Assembly (NCBI RefSeq): GCF_024978135.1
Contig: NZ_JANTEZ010000001.1
Location: 682,001 to 746,000 of the forward strand
Origin: Herbiconiux gentiana
GTDB lineage: Bacteria > Actinomycetota > Actinomycetes > Actinomycetales > Microbacteriaceae
Reading direction: 5' to 3'
DNA length: 64,000 nucleotides
In this document: piece by piece, positions 40,092 to 51,672 of the stretch
Layout of the letters: each line of letters opens with the position of its first letter
How positions within the stretch are numbered: the stretch's first letter is position 1
The notes under the pieces: model-generated
The model's input: the letters and a program-made list of their open reading frames with translations, nothing else
Database searches by the model: none
What the model was told of the DNA's origin: nothing
Position numbers and translations under genes: made by a program

Positions 40092-41431
40092 TCGCCGCCC
40101 GCCGCCTGGGCGCGTTCCCGCGCATCCGCCTGTTCGTACGTGCGCAGGACTGCGGCGAGGGTGTGCGTGTAGCCCACGGCCTCGTGGCCGACGACCTCGA
40201 CCACCGGGCAGAGCGCGACCAGCACGATCACCGAGACCAGGGCCGCGACACTACCCGGATCGGCGAGATCGAGCGTCCCGCGGCCGGCCGTGGCACCCAC
40301 CGCGAGCGCGGCGACCAGCGGAACGCAGGCCGCGATCAGCAGCGGCAGATGGGTCAGGTCGTAGGAGCGCAGCAGCACGCTCCAGGTGATGAAGATCATC
40401 GCGATCATCACCGCCACGGGAACGGCGAGCGCCAGCGCGATCTGGAACACGGTCAGGCTCTCGCCTTCGATGGCCGCTGCGGCGATGCGGAGGCCGGCGC
40501 CCACCGCGGCGATCGAGCCGAACATCGGCAGGTGGGCGTAGCGCCAGGCGAAGGTGCGCGAGGGCCAGCGCTCCAGCACGATCCGGGACGGGATGAGGAA
40601 GTAGGCCCACCAGAACCCGGCTGCGATCACGAGCCCCGACGCGACGAGGGCCGCCGCCTCGAGCGACCAGCCGCGCTCCTGGGTGAGCGCCCCCACCGCG
40701 GCCACCGTCGCTGCGATCACCTCGCCGAGGGCGATCAGGGTCAGCAGACCGAACCGCTCGGCGAGGTGGCCGGCGTTCCACGGTGTGCGTCCGATCCGGC
40801 GTTCGAGCAGCACGGGCGCCACCATCTCCGCCGATGCCAGCACGACGATCGCGACGACCGTGACGGGCACCGCCAGCGGAACGACGGCGGTGAGCAGCCA
40901 GAGCAGCTGGGCGACGGTGATCGTCACGGCGTAGGCGACGTCGATGCGCCGGTGCCGGGCATCCTGAGCAGCCGCCCGCAGCCAGAGCGCGATCAGCGGT
41001 ACGCGCATCACGATGTAGCCGACCACCATCAGCAGGTTGTTCGGGCTCTCCCCCCCGGCCGCCGACTCGAAGCTCACCGGCAGACCGAACATCAGCACCA
41101 CCGCGCCCACCATCTGCACGATGGTCAGCACCCGGAACAGCGCGTCGTCGTTGCCGTAGGCCGAGGCGAACCAGCTGAAGTTCATCCACGCCCAGCTGAT
41201 CGCCCAGATGGCGAAGAGGTAGGCCCCCACCGCCGACCAGACGTGGCCTTCGCCGACCTGGTGCGCGAGCTGCTCGGCCGCCGCGGCGAACGCGATCACG
41301 TACACGAGGTCGTAGAGCAGTTCGAGGGGCGTCACCGCGCGGCCGGGCCCGCCGGAGCGCTGTCCGCGGAGCGGCCGCAGACGATGCCGCAGCTCGTCCT
41401 CGAGTCGCGACCTGAACCTCTCGTCGACCAT
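40088..41431 (-). CDS. Low temperature requirement protein A (LtrA) family
   Basis: A 447-residue polytopic membrane protein with about 12 hydrophobic spans. The LtrA core is TPLELLYDLVYVIAFAAAAE at residues 33-52 and WAWMNFSWFASAYGNDD further on; AERFGLLTLIALGEVIAAT is the other diagnostic block. LtrA was named for growth of Listeria at low temperature; the molecular role is unclear. ATG 41431 is preferred to upstream starts because it precedes the family core directly. It is convergent with the glucosidase and they share the CTAG of their stop codons. Confidence 0.85.
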   Translation of the reverse strand: MVDERFRSRLEDELRHRLRPLRGQRSGGPGRAVTPLELLYDLVYVIAFAAAAEQLAHQVGEGHVWSAVGAYLFAIWAISWAWMNFSWFASAYGNDDALFRVLTIVQMVGAVVLMFGLPVSFESAAGGESPNNLLMVVGYIVMRVPLIALWLRAAAQDARHRRIDVAYAVTITVAQLLWLLTAVVPLAVPVTVVAIVVLASAEMVAPVLLERRIGRTPWNAGHLAERFGLLTLIALGEVIAATVAAVGALTQERGWSLEAAALVASGLVIAAGFWWAYFLIPSRIVLERWPSRTFAWRYAHLPMFGSIAAVGAGLRIAAAAIEGESLTVFQIALALAVPVAVMIAMIFITWSVLLRSYDLTHLPLLIAACVPLVAALAVGATAGRGTLDLADPGSVAALVSVIVLVALCPVVEVVGHEAVGYTHTLAAVLRTYEQADARERAQAAGGD

Positions 41432-41567
41432 GCCCGCCGCCCTTCGCCCGACCCCCGACCAGCTGGGGCCCAGTCCAGCAGATCCGCGCCCCGGCGTCCA
41501 GGGCAGCGCACCTGAGGGTCGGCCGCGCATGCCCCCTCCCGCATGGACGTCGGGTCAGGATGGAGGC

Positions 41568-43301
41568 ATGACCGACGCGGATGCGCCCCGAGACCGTTCC
41601 TCTGACGAGAGCAACCCCTACGCCGCCAGGCCCTGGCTCGCCGCCTACGCCGACGGGGTGCCTGACCAGATCGACGCGCCGAGCGAGACGCTGCCGCAGA
41701 TGATCGACGCGAGCGTCACGCGCTATGGCCGCACGCCCGCTCTGGAGTTCTTCGGCGCCGTCACGAGCTACCGCGAGCTCGGCGAGCAGATCGAGCGGGC
41801 GGCCGAGGGGCTACGGCGGCTCGGCGTGAAGAAGGGCGACCGCGTCGCGATCGTGCTGCCGAACTGCCCGCAGCACGTCGTCGCCTTCTACGCGGCCCTG
41901 CGGCTCGGGGCGATCGTGATCGAGCACAACCCCCTCTACACCGCTCGCGAGCTGCGCCACCAGTTCGAGGACCACGGCGCCCGCGTCGCCATCGCGTGGG
42001 ACAAGACCTTCGACACCCTCGCCGGCTTCCCCGACGACCTGAAGCTCGACCGCATCGTGAGCGTCGACATCACCGAGGCCCTGCCGTTCGGCAAGCGACT
42101 CGCCCTGAAGCTGCCGGTGAAGAAGGCGCGGGAGTCACGGGCGCAGCTGACCGCGACACCGCGGTCCGCGCATCCGCTCACCTGGGCGAAGCTGCTCGAC
42201 CACCGTCGTGTGTCGCGCAAGGTCGCGGGGCCCGCGCTCGACGACGTCGCGCTGCTGCAGTACACCAGCGGCACCACCGGCACGCCGAAGGGCGCCGTCC
42301 TCACGCACGCGAACCTCCGGGCGAACGCCGCCCAGGGGCGCGCGTGGGTGCCCGGCCTGCTCGACGGCGAGGAGACGTTCTACGGGGTGCTGCCGCTCTT
42401 CCACGCCTACGGCATGACGCTCTGCCTCACCTTCGCGATGAGCATCGGGGCGAAGCTCGTGCTGTTCCCGAAGTTCGACCTGGGGTTGGTGACGGATGCT
42501 GCGCGAACCTCTCCCCCGACGTTCCTGCCCGCCGTCCCGCCCATCTACGACCAGCTCGCCCGGGCGGCCTCGCGCGGCACGATCGATCTCTCGAGCGTGC
42601 GCTTCGCGATCTCGGGGGCGATGAGCCTGCCGGTCGCCACGGTCACGCGCTGGGAGGAGGCCACGGGCGGCCTGCTGGTCGAGGGGTACGGGATGACCGA
42701 GTCCTCCCCCGTGGCGCTCGGCAACCCGATCGGGCCGTCGCGGCGGCCGGGCACCGTGGGGGTGCCGTTCCCGTCGACGGAGATCCGCGTGGTCGACCCG
42801 GCGACGCTCGAGGACCTGCCGATCGGCGAGCCCGGCGAACTGCTGATCCGCGGGCCGCAGGTGTTCCAGGGCTACTGGGGGCGGCCGGGCGACACTGCCG
42901 CGACGCTGCTCGCCGGCGGCTGGCTGCGCTCGGGCGACATCGCCACCGTCTCGTCCGATGGCTTCGTGACCATCGTCGACCGGCTGAAGGAGATCATCAT
43001 CACGGGCGGCTTCAACGTCTCGCCGACCGAGGTCGAGGACGCGCTGGGCTCGCACCCCGACGTCGAGAGCGCGGCCGTGGTCGCCCTGCCGCGCGACAGC
43101 GGCGGCGAGGAGGTGGCGGCGGCCGTCGTGCTGCGCTCCGGCGCGACGCTCGACGTCGAGGCGCTGCGCGACTACTGCCGCACCCGGCTCGCCGCCTACA
43201 AGGTGCCGCGCCGCATCGTGGCGGTCGACGACCTGCCCCGCTCGCTGATCGGCAAGGTGCTGCGCCGCGAGGTGCGGGAGCGGCTGCTCGCGGCGCAGTA
43301 G
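41568..43301 (+). CDS. Long-chain acyl-CoA ligase (AMP-binding)
   Basis: A 577-residue adenylate-forming enzyme. The P-loop-like AMP motif is YTSGTTGTPKGAV, later motifs are GYGMTESSP, SGDIATVSSDGFVTIVDRLK and the C-terminal catalytic Lys in LIGKVLRREVRE. Such enzymes activate fatty acids to acyl-CoA. ATG 41568 behind GGATGGAGGC is chosen. The EAL-DICT gene begins 14 bases downstream and may be co-transcribed. Confidence 0.9.
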   Translation: MTDADAPRDRSSDESNPYAARPWLAAYADGVPDQIDAPSETLPQMIDASVTRYGRTPALEFFGAVTSYRELGEQIERAAEGLRRLGVKKGDRVAIVLPNCPQHVVAFYAALRLGAIVIEHNPLYTARELRHQFEDHGARVAIAWDKTFDTLAGFPDDLKLDRIVSVDITEALPFGKRLALKLPVKKARESRAQLTATPRSAHPLTWAKLLDHRRVSRKVAGPALDDVALLQYTSGTTGTPKGAVLTHANLRANAAQGRAWVPGLLDGEETFYGVLPLFHAYGMTLCLTFAMSIGAKLVLFPKFDLGLVTDAARTSPPTFLPAVPPIYDQLARAASRGTIDLSSVRFAISGAMSLPVATVTRWEEATGGLLVEGYGMTESSPVALGNPIGPSRRPGTVGVPFPSTEIRVVDPATLEDLPIGEPGELLIRGPQVFQGYWGRPGDTAATLLAGGWLRSGDIATVSSDGFVTIVDRLKEIIITGGFNVSPTEVEDALGSHPDVESAAVVALPRDSGGEEVAAAVVLRSGATLDVEALRDYCRTRLAAYKVPRRIVAVDDLPRSLIGKVLRREVRERLLAAQ

Positions 43302-43315
43302 TCGATACTGGAGCC

Positions 43316-44551
43316 ATGGGGGCTGGGGACGTGGGAGCCAGGGGCATCGGGCTCGTCGGGACGGCGTTCCAGCCGATCGTCGAGATCGCGTCGGGGCGGG
43401 TCGTCGCCCATGAGGCGCTGTCCCGGTTCGCCGACGGCGGCGGTGCGGTGGCGCCCGACGTCGCGTTCGCGGAGGCGTACGCGAGCGGGCGGATCGAGCG
43501 CGTCGACGCCGACTGCCTCGAGCGAGCCGTCGACGCCGCGGGTGGGTTGGGCGGGCGCGACGCGCACGAGCTGTTCCTGAACGTCGAGCCGCCGACCCTC
43601 TGGCGCAGCGAGCTGCCCGCCGCCCTGCGGCACGGCCTGCCCGTGACCATCGAGATCACCGAGCGCGCGCTCGCCCGGGACACGGGGCGGCTGCTCGGCG
43701 CCATCCGTCGGCTGCGCGAGCTCGGCCACGCGATCGCCGTCGACGACCTCGGTGCCGAGCCCGCGACCCTGGCGCTCCTGCCCCTGATCGCCCCCGACGT
43801 GATCAAGCTCGACATGGCACTGATCCGGGAGCGGCCCGACCGGAACGCGGCGCGGATCATGACCGCGATCGCCGACTACGCCGGGCACAGCGAAGCCCTC
43901 GTGCTCGCCGAGGGAATCGAGAATGAGCGGCAGGAGCTGATGGCCCGCGCGCTCGGCGCCACCCTCGGGCAGGGCTGGCACTACGGCCGCCCCCGCCCCG
44001 CCGACGAGGCCGCCCGCGTGGCGACGAGCCCCGAGGAGCGCACCGAGTGGCGGGCGCAGGTCTCGCGTTCGGCCCGCGCGTCCGCGCGGGTGGACGGTTC
44101 GGCGACGCCGTTCGAGCTCGTCGGCGCTTCCGTCGAGCCCCGCCGGGCCGACCGGGCGCTGCTGCTGCAGGTGAGCCGCTTCCTCGAGGAGCGGGCCGCG
44201 GCCGGCGGGGACAGCGCGGTGATGCTCGCCACCTTCCAGCGCGACTCGAACGTCACCCCCGCCACCCGGCGGCGCTACGAGTGGCTCGTCGATCGCGGCT
44301 GTCTGCTCACCGTCTTCACGGTCGGCGAGCCCGCCGGCCTCCCGGCGCCTGCGCACAGCAGGGTGATCGCTCCCGACGACCGGCTGGCCGCCGAGTGGGA
44401 CGTGATCGTGCTGACCGCCGACCACGCCGCCGCGTTGACCGCGCGCGAGGTCGATCCGGGCGGGCATCCGGGCAGCGACTACGACTTCGTGCTCACGACC
44501 GACCGCGACCTCGTCACCCGAGCGGCTCTGGCCCTGTTCACGAGCGACTGA
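43316..44551 (+). CDS. EAL-domain protein with C-terminal DICT sensory domain
   Basis: A 411-residue protein. Residues ~15-235 form an EAL domain, a cyclic-di-GMP phosphodiesterase: HEALSRF, LFLNVEPP, IEITERA, VDDLGAE, VIKLDM, LAEGIENERQ and QGWHYGRP are all present. The usual VDDFGTG reads VDDLGAE, a mild deviation, but the metal and catalytic acids look conserved. Residues ~260-410 resemble the DICT domain, proposed to bind ligands in two-component and c-di-GMP proteins. No GGDEF partner is in view. Confidence 0.8.
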   Translation: MGAGDVGARGIGLVGTAFQPIVEIASGRVVAHEALSRFADGGGAVAPDVAFAEAYASGRIERVDADCLERAVDAAGGLGGRDAHELFLNVEPPTLWRSELPAALRHGLPVTIEITERALARDTGRLLGAIRRLRELGHAIAVDDLGAEPATLALLPLIAPDVIKLDMALIRERPDRNAARIMTAIADYAGHSEALVLAEGIENERQELMARALGATLGQGWHYGRPRPADEAARVATSPEERTEWRAQVSRSARASARVDGSATPFELVGASVEPRRADRALLLQVSRFLEERAAAGGDSAVMLATFQRDSNVTPATRRRYEWLVDRGCLLTVFTVGEPAGLPAPAHSRVIAPDDRLAAEWDVIVLTADHAAALTAREVDPGGHPGSDYDFVLTTDRDLVTRAALALFTSD

Positions 44552-44587
44552 CCGGGTCGGGAATAACCCGGGCCCCTCGGCGTTGAA

Positions 44588-44608
44588 CTTGAGCGTAAGG
44601 CACTCAAG
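44588..44608. promoter_or_regulatory. HAIR element (HspR operator)
   Basis: CTTGAGC-N7-ACTCAAG. The HspR inverted repeat consensus is CTTGAGT-N7-ACTCAAG, so only one base differs and spacing is exact. It lies 20 bases before the Clp ATPase start, implying heat-shock control. Confidence 0.85.
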
Positions 44609-44627
44609 TTTCAAACCAGGAGGTTTC

Positions 44628-47315
<2,688 letters not shown>

Positions 47316-47333
47316 TCCTGAACTGACGGCGTC

Positions 47334-47359
47334 GGGCCGGGGACTTCGGTTCCCGGCCC
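47334..47359 (+). terminator. Terminator after Clp ATPase gene
   Basis: An 11-bp stem, GGGCCGGGGAC paired with GTTCCCGGCCC (one G-U pair), closed by a UUCG tetraloop and followed by TTCGTCGTTC. It lies 19 bases past the stop. Confidence 0.8.
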
Positions 47360-47450
47360 TTCGTCGTTCGCGGTTCTCCACAGGGGGCTGACGGCTTGTC
47401 GAGGATATGTCACACTGTCCTGAGCAAATCTCACACTCAGGAGGGTGATC

Positions 47451-48767
47451 ATGACGATCCCGACGAAGAACAGTTCCCCCGGCCGACGCGCGCGCCGCGC
47501 CGCCTCGACCCTCGGCGTCCTCGCGGTGGCCGCCGGCGCGGTGCTCGTGCCGACCGCCGCCCACGCCGAGGACGTGCCGCCGACCGCCACGGCCGACACC
47601 TACACCGTGGGCTCGGGCGTGCTCTTCCGCGTGGCGGCCGCACAGGGGCTGCTCGCGAACGACCTCAACCTGGGGCTCGGCCAGTTCGCCGCCCCGGCCA
47701 CCGATCCCGGCCACGGAACGCTCGACGTCGAGCTCGACGGCAGCTTCACCTACCTGCCCGCGGCCGGATTCACGGGCGCCGACAGCTTCACCTACTGCAT
47801 CAAGATCGCCGACACGCTCCCGTGCCTGTCCGCCGAGGTGAAGGTCTCGCTCACCGTCGATCCGTCGATGGAGCGCATCGGGGGCGCCGATCGCTTCGCC
47901 GTGTCGGCCGCCGTCTCGCAGGAGACGTTCGACCCCGAGGTCGGCACCGCCTACATCGCCTCCGGCGAGACCTTCCCCGACGCCCTGTCGGCGTCGGCCG
48001 CGGCGGGCGCCGAGGGCGGGCCGGTGCTGCTGGTGCGCAAGAACGCCATCTCCACCGAGGTCGACGCCGAGCTGCGCCGACTGCAGCCGCAGCGCATCGT
48101 CGTCGTGGGCGGCGAGCAGGCCATCGCTGCGACGGTCGAGACGGCGCTCGGCACCTACACCGACGTCGTGGAGCGCATCGGCGGGGCCGACCGCTTCGTG
48201 GTGTCGGCCGCGATCTCGAAGTCGAGCTTCGGCGCCGACCGCCCTGTGGCCTACGTCGCTTCCGGTGAGGACTTCCCCGACGCCCTAGCGGGCTCGGCGG
48301 CCGCCGGCGTGAAGGGCGGCCCCGTGCTGCTCGTGCGCCACGACGGCGTGCCGACGGCCGTGGCAGACGAGCTGCGCCGGCTGAATCCGGCGAAGATCGT
48401 GCTGCTGGGTGGCCCGACCGCGGTCTCCGACGCCACGAAGGCCGCCCTCGAGGCGATCAAGCCCGTCACCCGCATCGGCGGCGCCGACCGTTTCGTGGTG
48501 GCATCGGCCGTCTCGGCCGACGCGTTCTCGACCACCGACACCCACACGGTGTACGTGGCCTCGGGCGAGAAGTTCCCCGACGCGCTCGCGGGCTCGGCGG
48601 CGGCCATCGCCGGCCACGCGCCCGTGCTGCTCGTCACCCGCGACGGCCTGCCGGCCGCCACCGCGACCGAGCTCGACCGCCTGAACCCGACGCGCATCGT
48701 CGTGCTCGGCGGCGAGCAGGCGATCTCGGCGGCGACCTACACGGCGCTGAAGTCGCACCTGGGCTGA
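47451..48767 (+). CDS. Secreted protein with Ig-like domain and three cell-wall-binding repeats
   Basis: A 438-residue exported protein. A Sec signal ends at about AAHAEDV. Residues ~40-135 look like a bacterial cadherin/Big-type domain (GHGTLDVELDGSFTYLPAAG). Three CW_binding_2 repeats follow, each opening with RIGGADRF and containing ASGE-FPDAL (at about 141, 245 and 341). These repeats bind cell-wall polymers. The number and length are typical for the family. AGGAGGGTGATC precedes the ATG at 47451. Confidence 0.85.
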   Translation: MTIPTKNSSPGRRARRAASTLGVLAVAAGAVLVPTAAHAEDVPPTATADTYTVGSGVLFRVAAAQGLLANDLNLGLGQFAAPATDPGHGTLDVELDGSFTYLPAAGFTGADSFTYCIKIADTLPCLSAEVKVSLTVDPSMERIGGADRFAVSAAVSQETFDPEVGTAYIASGETFPDALSASAAAGAEGGPVLLVRKNAISTEVDAELRRLQPQRIVVVGGEQAIAATVETALGTYTDVVERIGGADRFVVSAAISKSSFGADRPVAYVASGEDFPDALAGSAAAGVKGGPVLLVRHDGVPTAVADELRRLNPAKIVLLGGPTAVSDATKAALEAIKPVTRIGGADRFVVASAVSADAFSTTDTHTVYVASGEKFPDALAGSAAAIAGHAPVLLVTRDGLPAATATELDRLNPTRIVVLGGEQAISAATYTALKSHLG

Positions 48768-48773
48768 CGCCCG

Positions 48774-48818
48774 GCCGTGGTGCGGCCCCCGCGACGCTCG
48801 CGTCGGCCGCACCACGGC
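48774..48818 (+). terminator. Terminator after cell-wall-binding protein
   Basis: A perfect 14-bp stem, GCCGTGGTGCGGCC and its complement, with a 17-base loop, immediately downstream of the stop codon. Confidence 0.75.
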
Positions 48819-48830
48819 ACCACCACCGCA

Positions 48831-48890
48831 CCGGCCGCATCAGCGCGACGCCCGACCGCGCCGGCCGCATCACCGCGACGCCCGACCGCG
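48831..48890. repeat. Two 30-bp tandem repeats
   Basis: 48831-48860 and 48861-48890 differ at one position. They lie in the 163-base gap upstream of the small ORF at 48931. Confidence 0.85.
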
Positions 48891-48930
48891 CCTCCGTGCT
48901 GCGGGCGCCTCCCACCCCTAGGATCTGCGC

Positions 48931-49206
48931 ATGAGCATGCTGCACCTCGACCCCGACCGGATGATCGGCGAGTCCCGGCTCCTCGATACGGTGACGCCCC
49001 GGCCCCCGTCGGAGCGCGTGAGGCTGGCCCGCGCCGAGGTCATCCGCGTGCTCACCACCACGGCGAACGACCGCGCCGACGCCGAGCAGGACTACCTCGA
49101 CGCCCTCGACGCCCACCACCGCGCCTACGCCGCCGCCCTCGCCGCCGACTTCACGCCCGCCGACCTCGAGCGCCTCGGTCTCGCGCCGTCGACGCCAGAG
49201 CGCTAG
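48931..49206 (+). CDS. Small protein of unknown function
   Basis: A 91-residue, charged, probably helical protein I do not recognise. The centre (RLARAEVIRVLTTTANDRAD then AEQDYLDALDAHHRAYAAAL) is predicted as two helices that could pack as a coiled coil. No signal peptide or membrane span. The ATG lacks a clear ribosome site; codon use matches neighbours, so I accept it with moderate confidence. Confidence 0.5.
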   Translation: MSMLHLDPDRMIGESRLLDTVTPRPPSERVRLARAEVIRVLTTTANDRADAEQDYLDALDAHHRAYAAALAADFTPADLERLGLAPSTPER

Positions 49207-49375
49207 GCCCGCTGGCTGACGGCTGATCGCTGACGCCCGGTCGCACAGGCCCGAGCGCTGACACCGGGTCAAGCCCTCGGCGGCGGACGCACTCGGTCGT
49301 AGGGTCGCCGCTACGAGTGATCGGACGTCGGAGAGACCTCCTCGACGGAACCGATCCCGAAGCGAGGAGACCTCA

Positions 49376-49810
49376 ATGACCACCGCACGCGACATCATGA
49401 CGCCCGACCCCCAGTGCGTGAAGGAGGGCGAGACCCTCGTCGACGCCGCCCGCCTGATGCGGGCGCACGACACCGGCGCCCTGCCGATCTGCGGTGACGA
49501 CGGCCGCCTGGTGGGCATGCTGACCGACCGCGACATCGTCGTGAAGTGCCTCGCCGACGGCGGCGACCCGGCCACCGTGACCGCGGGCAGCCTGGCCGAG
49601 GGGGCGCCCGTGACCATCGGCGCCGACGACGACGTGCGGGAGGCGCTCGAGACCATGAAGGCGCACCAGGTGCGCCGCCTGCCGGTGATCGACGGGCACG
49701 ACCTCGTCGGCATCATCAGCCAGGCCGACATCGCCCTGTCGCTCAGCGCCATAGAGACCGGAGAGACCGTCGAGGAGATCTCCGAGGGCCCGGAGAACGG
49801 CAGCGTCTGA
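49376..49810 (+). CDS. Two-CBS-domain protein, HRP1-like
   Basis: A 144-residue protein made of two CBS repeats: ARDIMTPDPQCVKEGETL to GRLVGMLTDRDIVV, then SLAEGAPVTIGADDDVREAL to DLVGIISQADIALSL. CBS pairs bind adenosine nucleotides. Stand-alone versions in actinobacteria resemble hypoxic response protein 1 and are often stress induced. GAGGAGACCTCA precedes the ATG. Confidence 0.88.
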   Translation: MTTARDIMTPDPQCVKEGETLVDAARLMRAHDTGALPICGDDGRLVGMLTDRDIVVKCLADGGDPATVTAGSLAEGAPVTIGADDDVREALETMKAHQVRRLPVIDGHDLVGIISQADIALSLSAIETGETVEEISEGPENGSV

Positions 49811-49864
49811 CGGCAGTCGCCGGCGCGGCACCCGGGCGCGGGCGCCCGGCGCTATCGGCGGCAG

Positions 49865-50353
49865 TCAGCGGTGCAGCGCCTCGTGCCGCCGCGCGGTGAA
49901 CCAGGTCGGGTTCGACGAGATCTTCGGCAGCCGCCGCCCGATCCACACCGACCGCGCCGCGAAGAACCCCCCGGCGCCGCCCGACACGACGGCGACCACG
50001 ATCGTGATCGTCGTCGCCTGCCACGATCCCAGCACGAGCGCCAGCACGATCCACGGCACCGCCGTGCCGATCGCCACGATGTGCAACGCCGCGAACCCGC
50101 GCTCGCGCACCGTCAGCGGGCGGCGGTTGAGCAGCGGCCAGGCGACGAGCCCCACCAGCAGCGCCCAGCCCCCGGCCCCGAGCGCCGAGAGCAGGCTCGA
50201 CAGTGCTGCGGCGCTCCACGAGAAGACGTTGTTGCCGGCCGCGACGAGCAGGAGCGTTTGACTCGAGGCGAGGGCCGCGACCGCGGCGGCGAAGGCTCCT
50301 TCGACGGCGAACCAGCCGGTGCGGTTGGCCGGCTGGTGCTCTGATCCGATCAT
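49865..50353 (-). CDS. Four-span membrane protein of unknown function
   Basis: A 162-residue membrane protein with about four hydrophobic segments (residues ~15-40, 45-75, 85-110 and 112-135) and a basic C-terminal tail ending in TARRHEALHR. I do not recognise the family. The ATG at 50353 has AAAGGACGATCG before it. It lies convergent to the CBS gene. Confidence 0.6.
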   Translation of the reverse strand: MIGSEHQPANRTGWFAVEGAFAAAVAALASSQTLLLVAAGNNVFSWSAAALSSLLSALGAGGWALLVGLVAWPLLNRRPLTVRERGFAALHIVAIGTAVPWIVLALVLGSWQATTITIVVAVVSGGAGGFFAARSVWIGRRLPKISSNPTWFTARRHEALHR

Positions 50354-50436
50354 CGATCGTCCTTTCCCGGCCACGCTGCCGGAGTGGTGCGGCGAGCCCC
50401 CGTCGTCGTCGACCGGTGCCCGCGGTGTTCCTGCTC

Positions 50437-50538
50437 CTACTGTGTTCCGGAGCAGCGGTCGCCGCAAGGCACCACACCGGGGGCCATCTCGTCCTGTGCC
50501 GACTGTTCGGAGCCGGTGACGAGATCGACGGGTGTCAC
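50437..50538 (-). CDS. 33-codon ORF coupled to the phosphatidyltransferase stop
   Basis: GTG at 50538 overlaps the upstream TGA (GTGA), a common coupling arrangement. The peptide ends VPCGDRCSGTQ with a CxxxC pair. It is too short to assess by composition, and nothing else supports it. Confidence 0.25.
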   Translation of the reverse strand: MTPVDLVTGSEQSAQDEMAPGVVPCGDRCSGTQ

Positions 50539-51074
50539 ACCCGATCCCGCGCCTCCCGCGCCGTCACGATCGAGTACTGCACGTTCGCCAGTGCGTGCAG
50601 CACGACCCCGACTCCGACGAGCCCCAGCGCCAGGGCGGCGGGCAGCGAGGGAGCCGGCGCCATCCACTCGGCGAGGAGCAGCAGCGGGAACCCCACCATC
50701 AGCAGCACCGTGCGCAGCTTGCCGAACCAGCGCACCCGCACGGTGCCGGGCCGCGCCACCAGGATCACGACGCCCAGCAGCAGGTCGCTCGCGAGCAGCA
50801 CGATCGCCATCCAGAGCGGCACGAGCCCCGCGATCACGAGCGTGATGCACACCGTGAGCTGGCTCACCCGGTCGGCGAGCGGGTCGAGCCGCTGCCCGAG
50901 CTCGGTCACCAGGTCGAAGCGCCGCGCGATGAACCCGTCGGCCCAGTCGGTGACCCCCAGCACGATCAGCAGCACCAGTGCCAGAAGCGGATCATCGAGC
51001 ACGAGCAGCGCGACCACGAACAGCGGCGTCAGGACGAGCAGCCGCCCGATCGAGATCGCGTTGGGCAGGTTCAC
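50535..51074 (-). CDS. CDP-alcohol phosphatidyltransferase
   Basis: A 179-residue membrane enzyme of phospholipid synthesis. The family motif DG-x2-AR-x8-G-x3-D-x3-D is complete: DWADGFIARRFDLVTELGQR then LDPLADR. Similar length and layout to PgsA-type phosphatidylglycerophosphate synthases, but cardiolipin or inositol-phosphate acceptors are possible. About five spans. GTG 51074 overlaps the previous gene by four bases. Confidence 0.85.
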   Translation of the reverse strand: MNLPNAISIGRLLVLTPLFVVALLVLDDPLLALVLLIVLGVTDWADGFIARRFDLVTELGQRLDPLADRVSQLTVCITLVIAGLVPLWMAIVLLASDLLLGVVILVARPGTVRVRWFGKLRTVLLMVGFPLLLLAEWMAPAPSLPAALALGLVGVGVVLHALANVQYSIVTAREARDRV

Positions 51075-51289
51075 TGCTCCGGCAGCGCCTCTGAGGTGAT
51101 GATCGAGCCCGTCCAGCCCTTCTGGGCGGCGATGATCGCCGTGAGCTCGGCGTTGATGTAGAGGGTTCCCCCGTCGGGCCCGGCGGAGTGGAAGTAGGAG
51201 TCGTTGAAGACGCTGTCGCTCAGCACGACCTTGACGTTGGGATACGTCTGGACGATGCGCGCGATGGCCTTCTCCGGGTCAGACACCAC
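51071..51289 (-). CDS. Small protein of unknown function, coupled to phosphatidyltransferase
   Basis: A 72-residue soluble protein: EKAIARIVQTYPNVKVVLSD, then SYFHSAGPDGGTLYINAELT. Alternating hydrophobics suggest a small alpha/beta fold. I do not recognise it. AGGAGG lies immediately before two GTG codons (51289 and 51286); the second has the better spacing. It is divergent from the STAS gene by 50 bases and coupled to the phosphatidyltransferase. Confidence 0.5.
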   Translation of the reverse strand: MVSDPEKAIARIVQTYPNVKVVLSDSVFNDSYFHSAGPDGGTLYINAELTAIIAAQKGWTGSIITSEALPEQ

Positions 51290-51339
51290 CCCTCCTTTCG
51301 ATAGCCTGGGTCCAGCTTACTTCTAGGGGGTACCAGTCG

Positions 51340-51672
51340 ATGGAGTTCCAGACCGAAACACTCGGCGACGGCGTCGTCGTGATCCGGGGTGAGGGCCGGC
51401 TCAACATGGTGTCCGGCCCGGCCCTCCGGGAGACGGTGCTGCGGGAGCTCGAGGCGGGCAACCCCCGGGTGGTCGTCGAGCTCGACCGCATCGCGTTCAT
51501 GGACTCCTCCGGCCTCGGGGCCCTGATCAGCTGCCTCAAGGCAGCCCGCGAGAAGGGCGGCGACCTCCGCATCGTCGGCCCGTCGACCCAGGTGTCGATG
51601 GTGCTCCGGCTGTCGAACGTCGACACGATCCTCCCGCCTTTCGAGAGCGTCGAGGCGGCCTATCGTGACTGA
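51340..51672 (+). CDS. STAS-domain anti-sigma factor antagonist, RsbV-like
   Basis: A 110-residue STAS protein. AFMDSSGLGALISCLKAARE contains the conserved Ser that the partner kinase phosphorylates. Unphosphorylated antagonist binds the anti-sigma kinase and frees the sigma factor. The next gene (RsbW-like) overlaps by eight bases, and a PP2C phosphatase faces them, completing a partner switch. No sigma factor gene is adjacent. Confidence 0.88.
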   Translation: MEFQTETLGDGVVVIRGEGRLNMVSGPALRETVLRELEAGNPRVVVELDRIAFMDSSGLGALISCLKAAREKGGDLRIVGPSTQVSMVLRLSNVDTILPPFESVEAAYRD

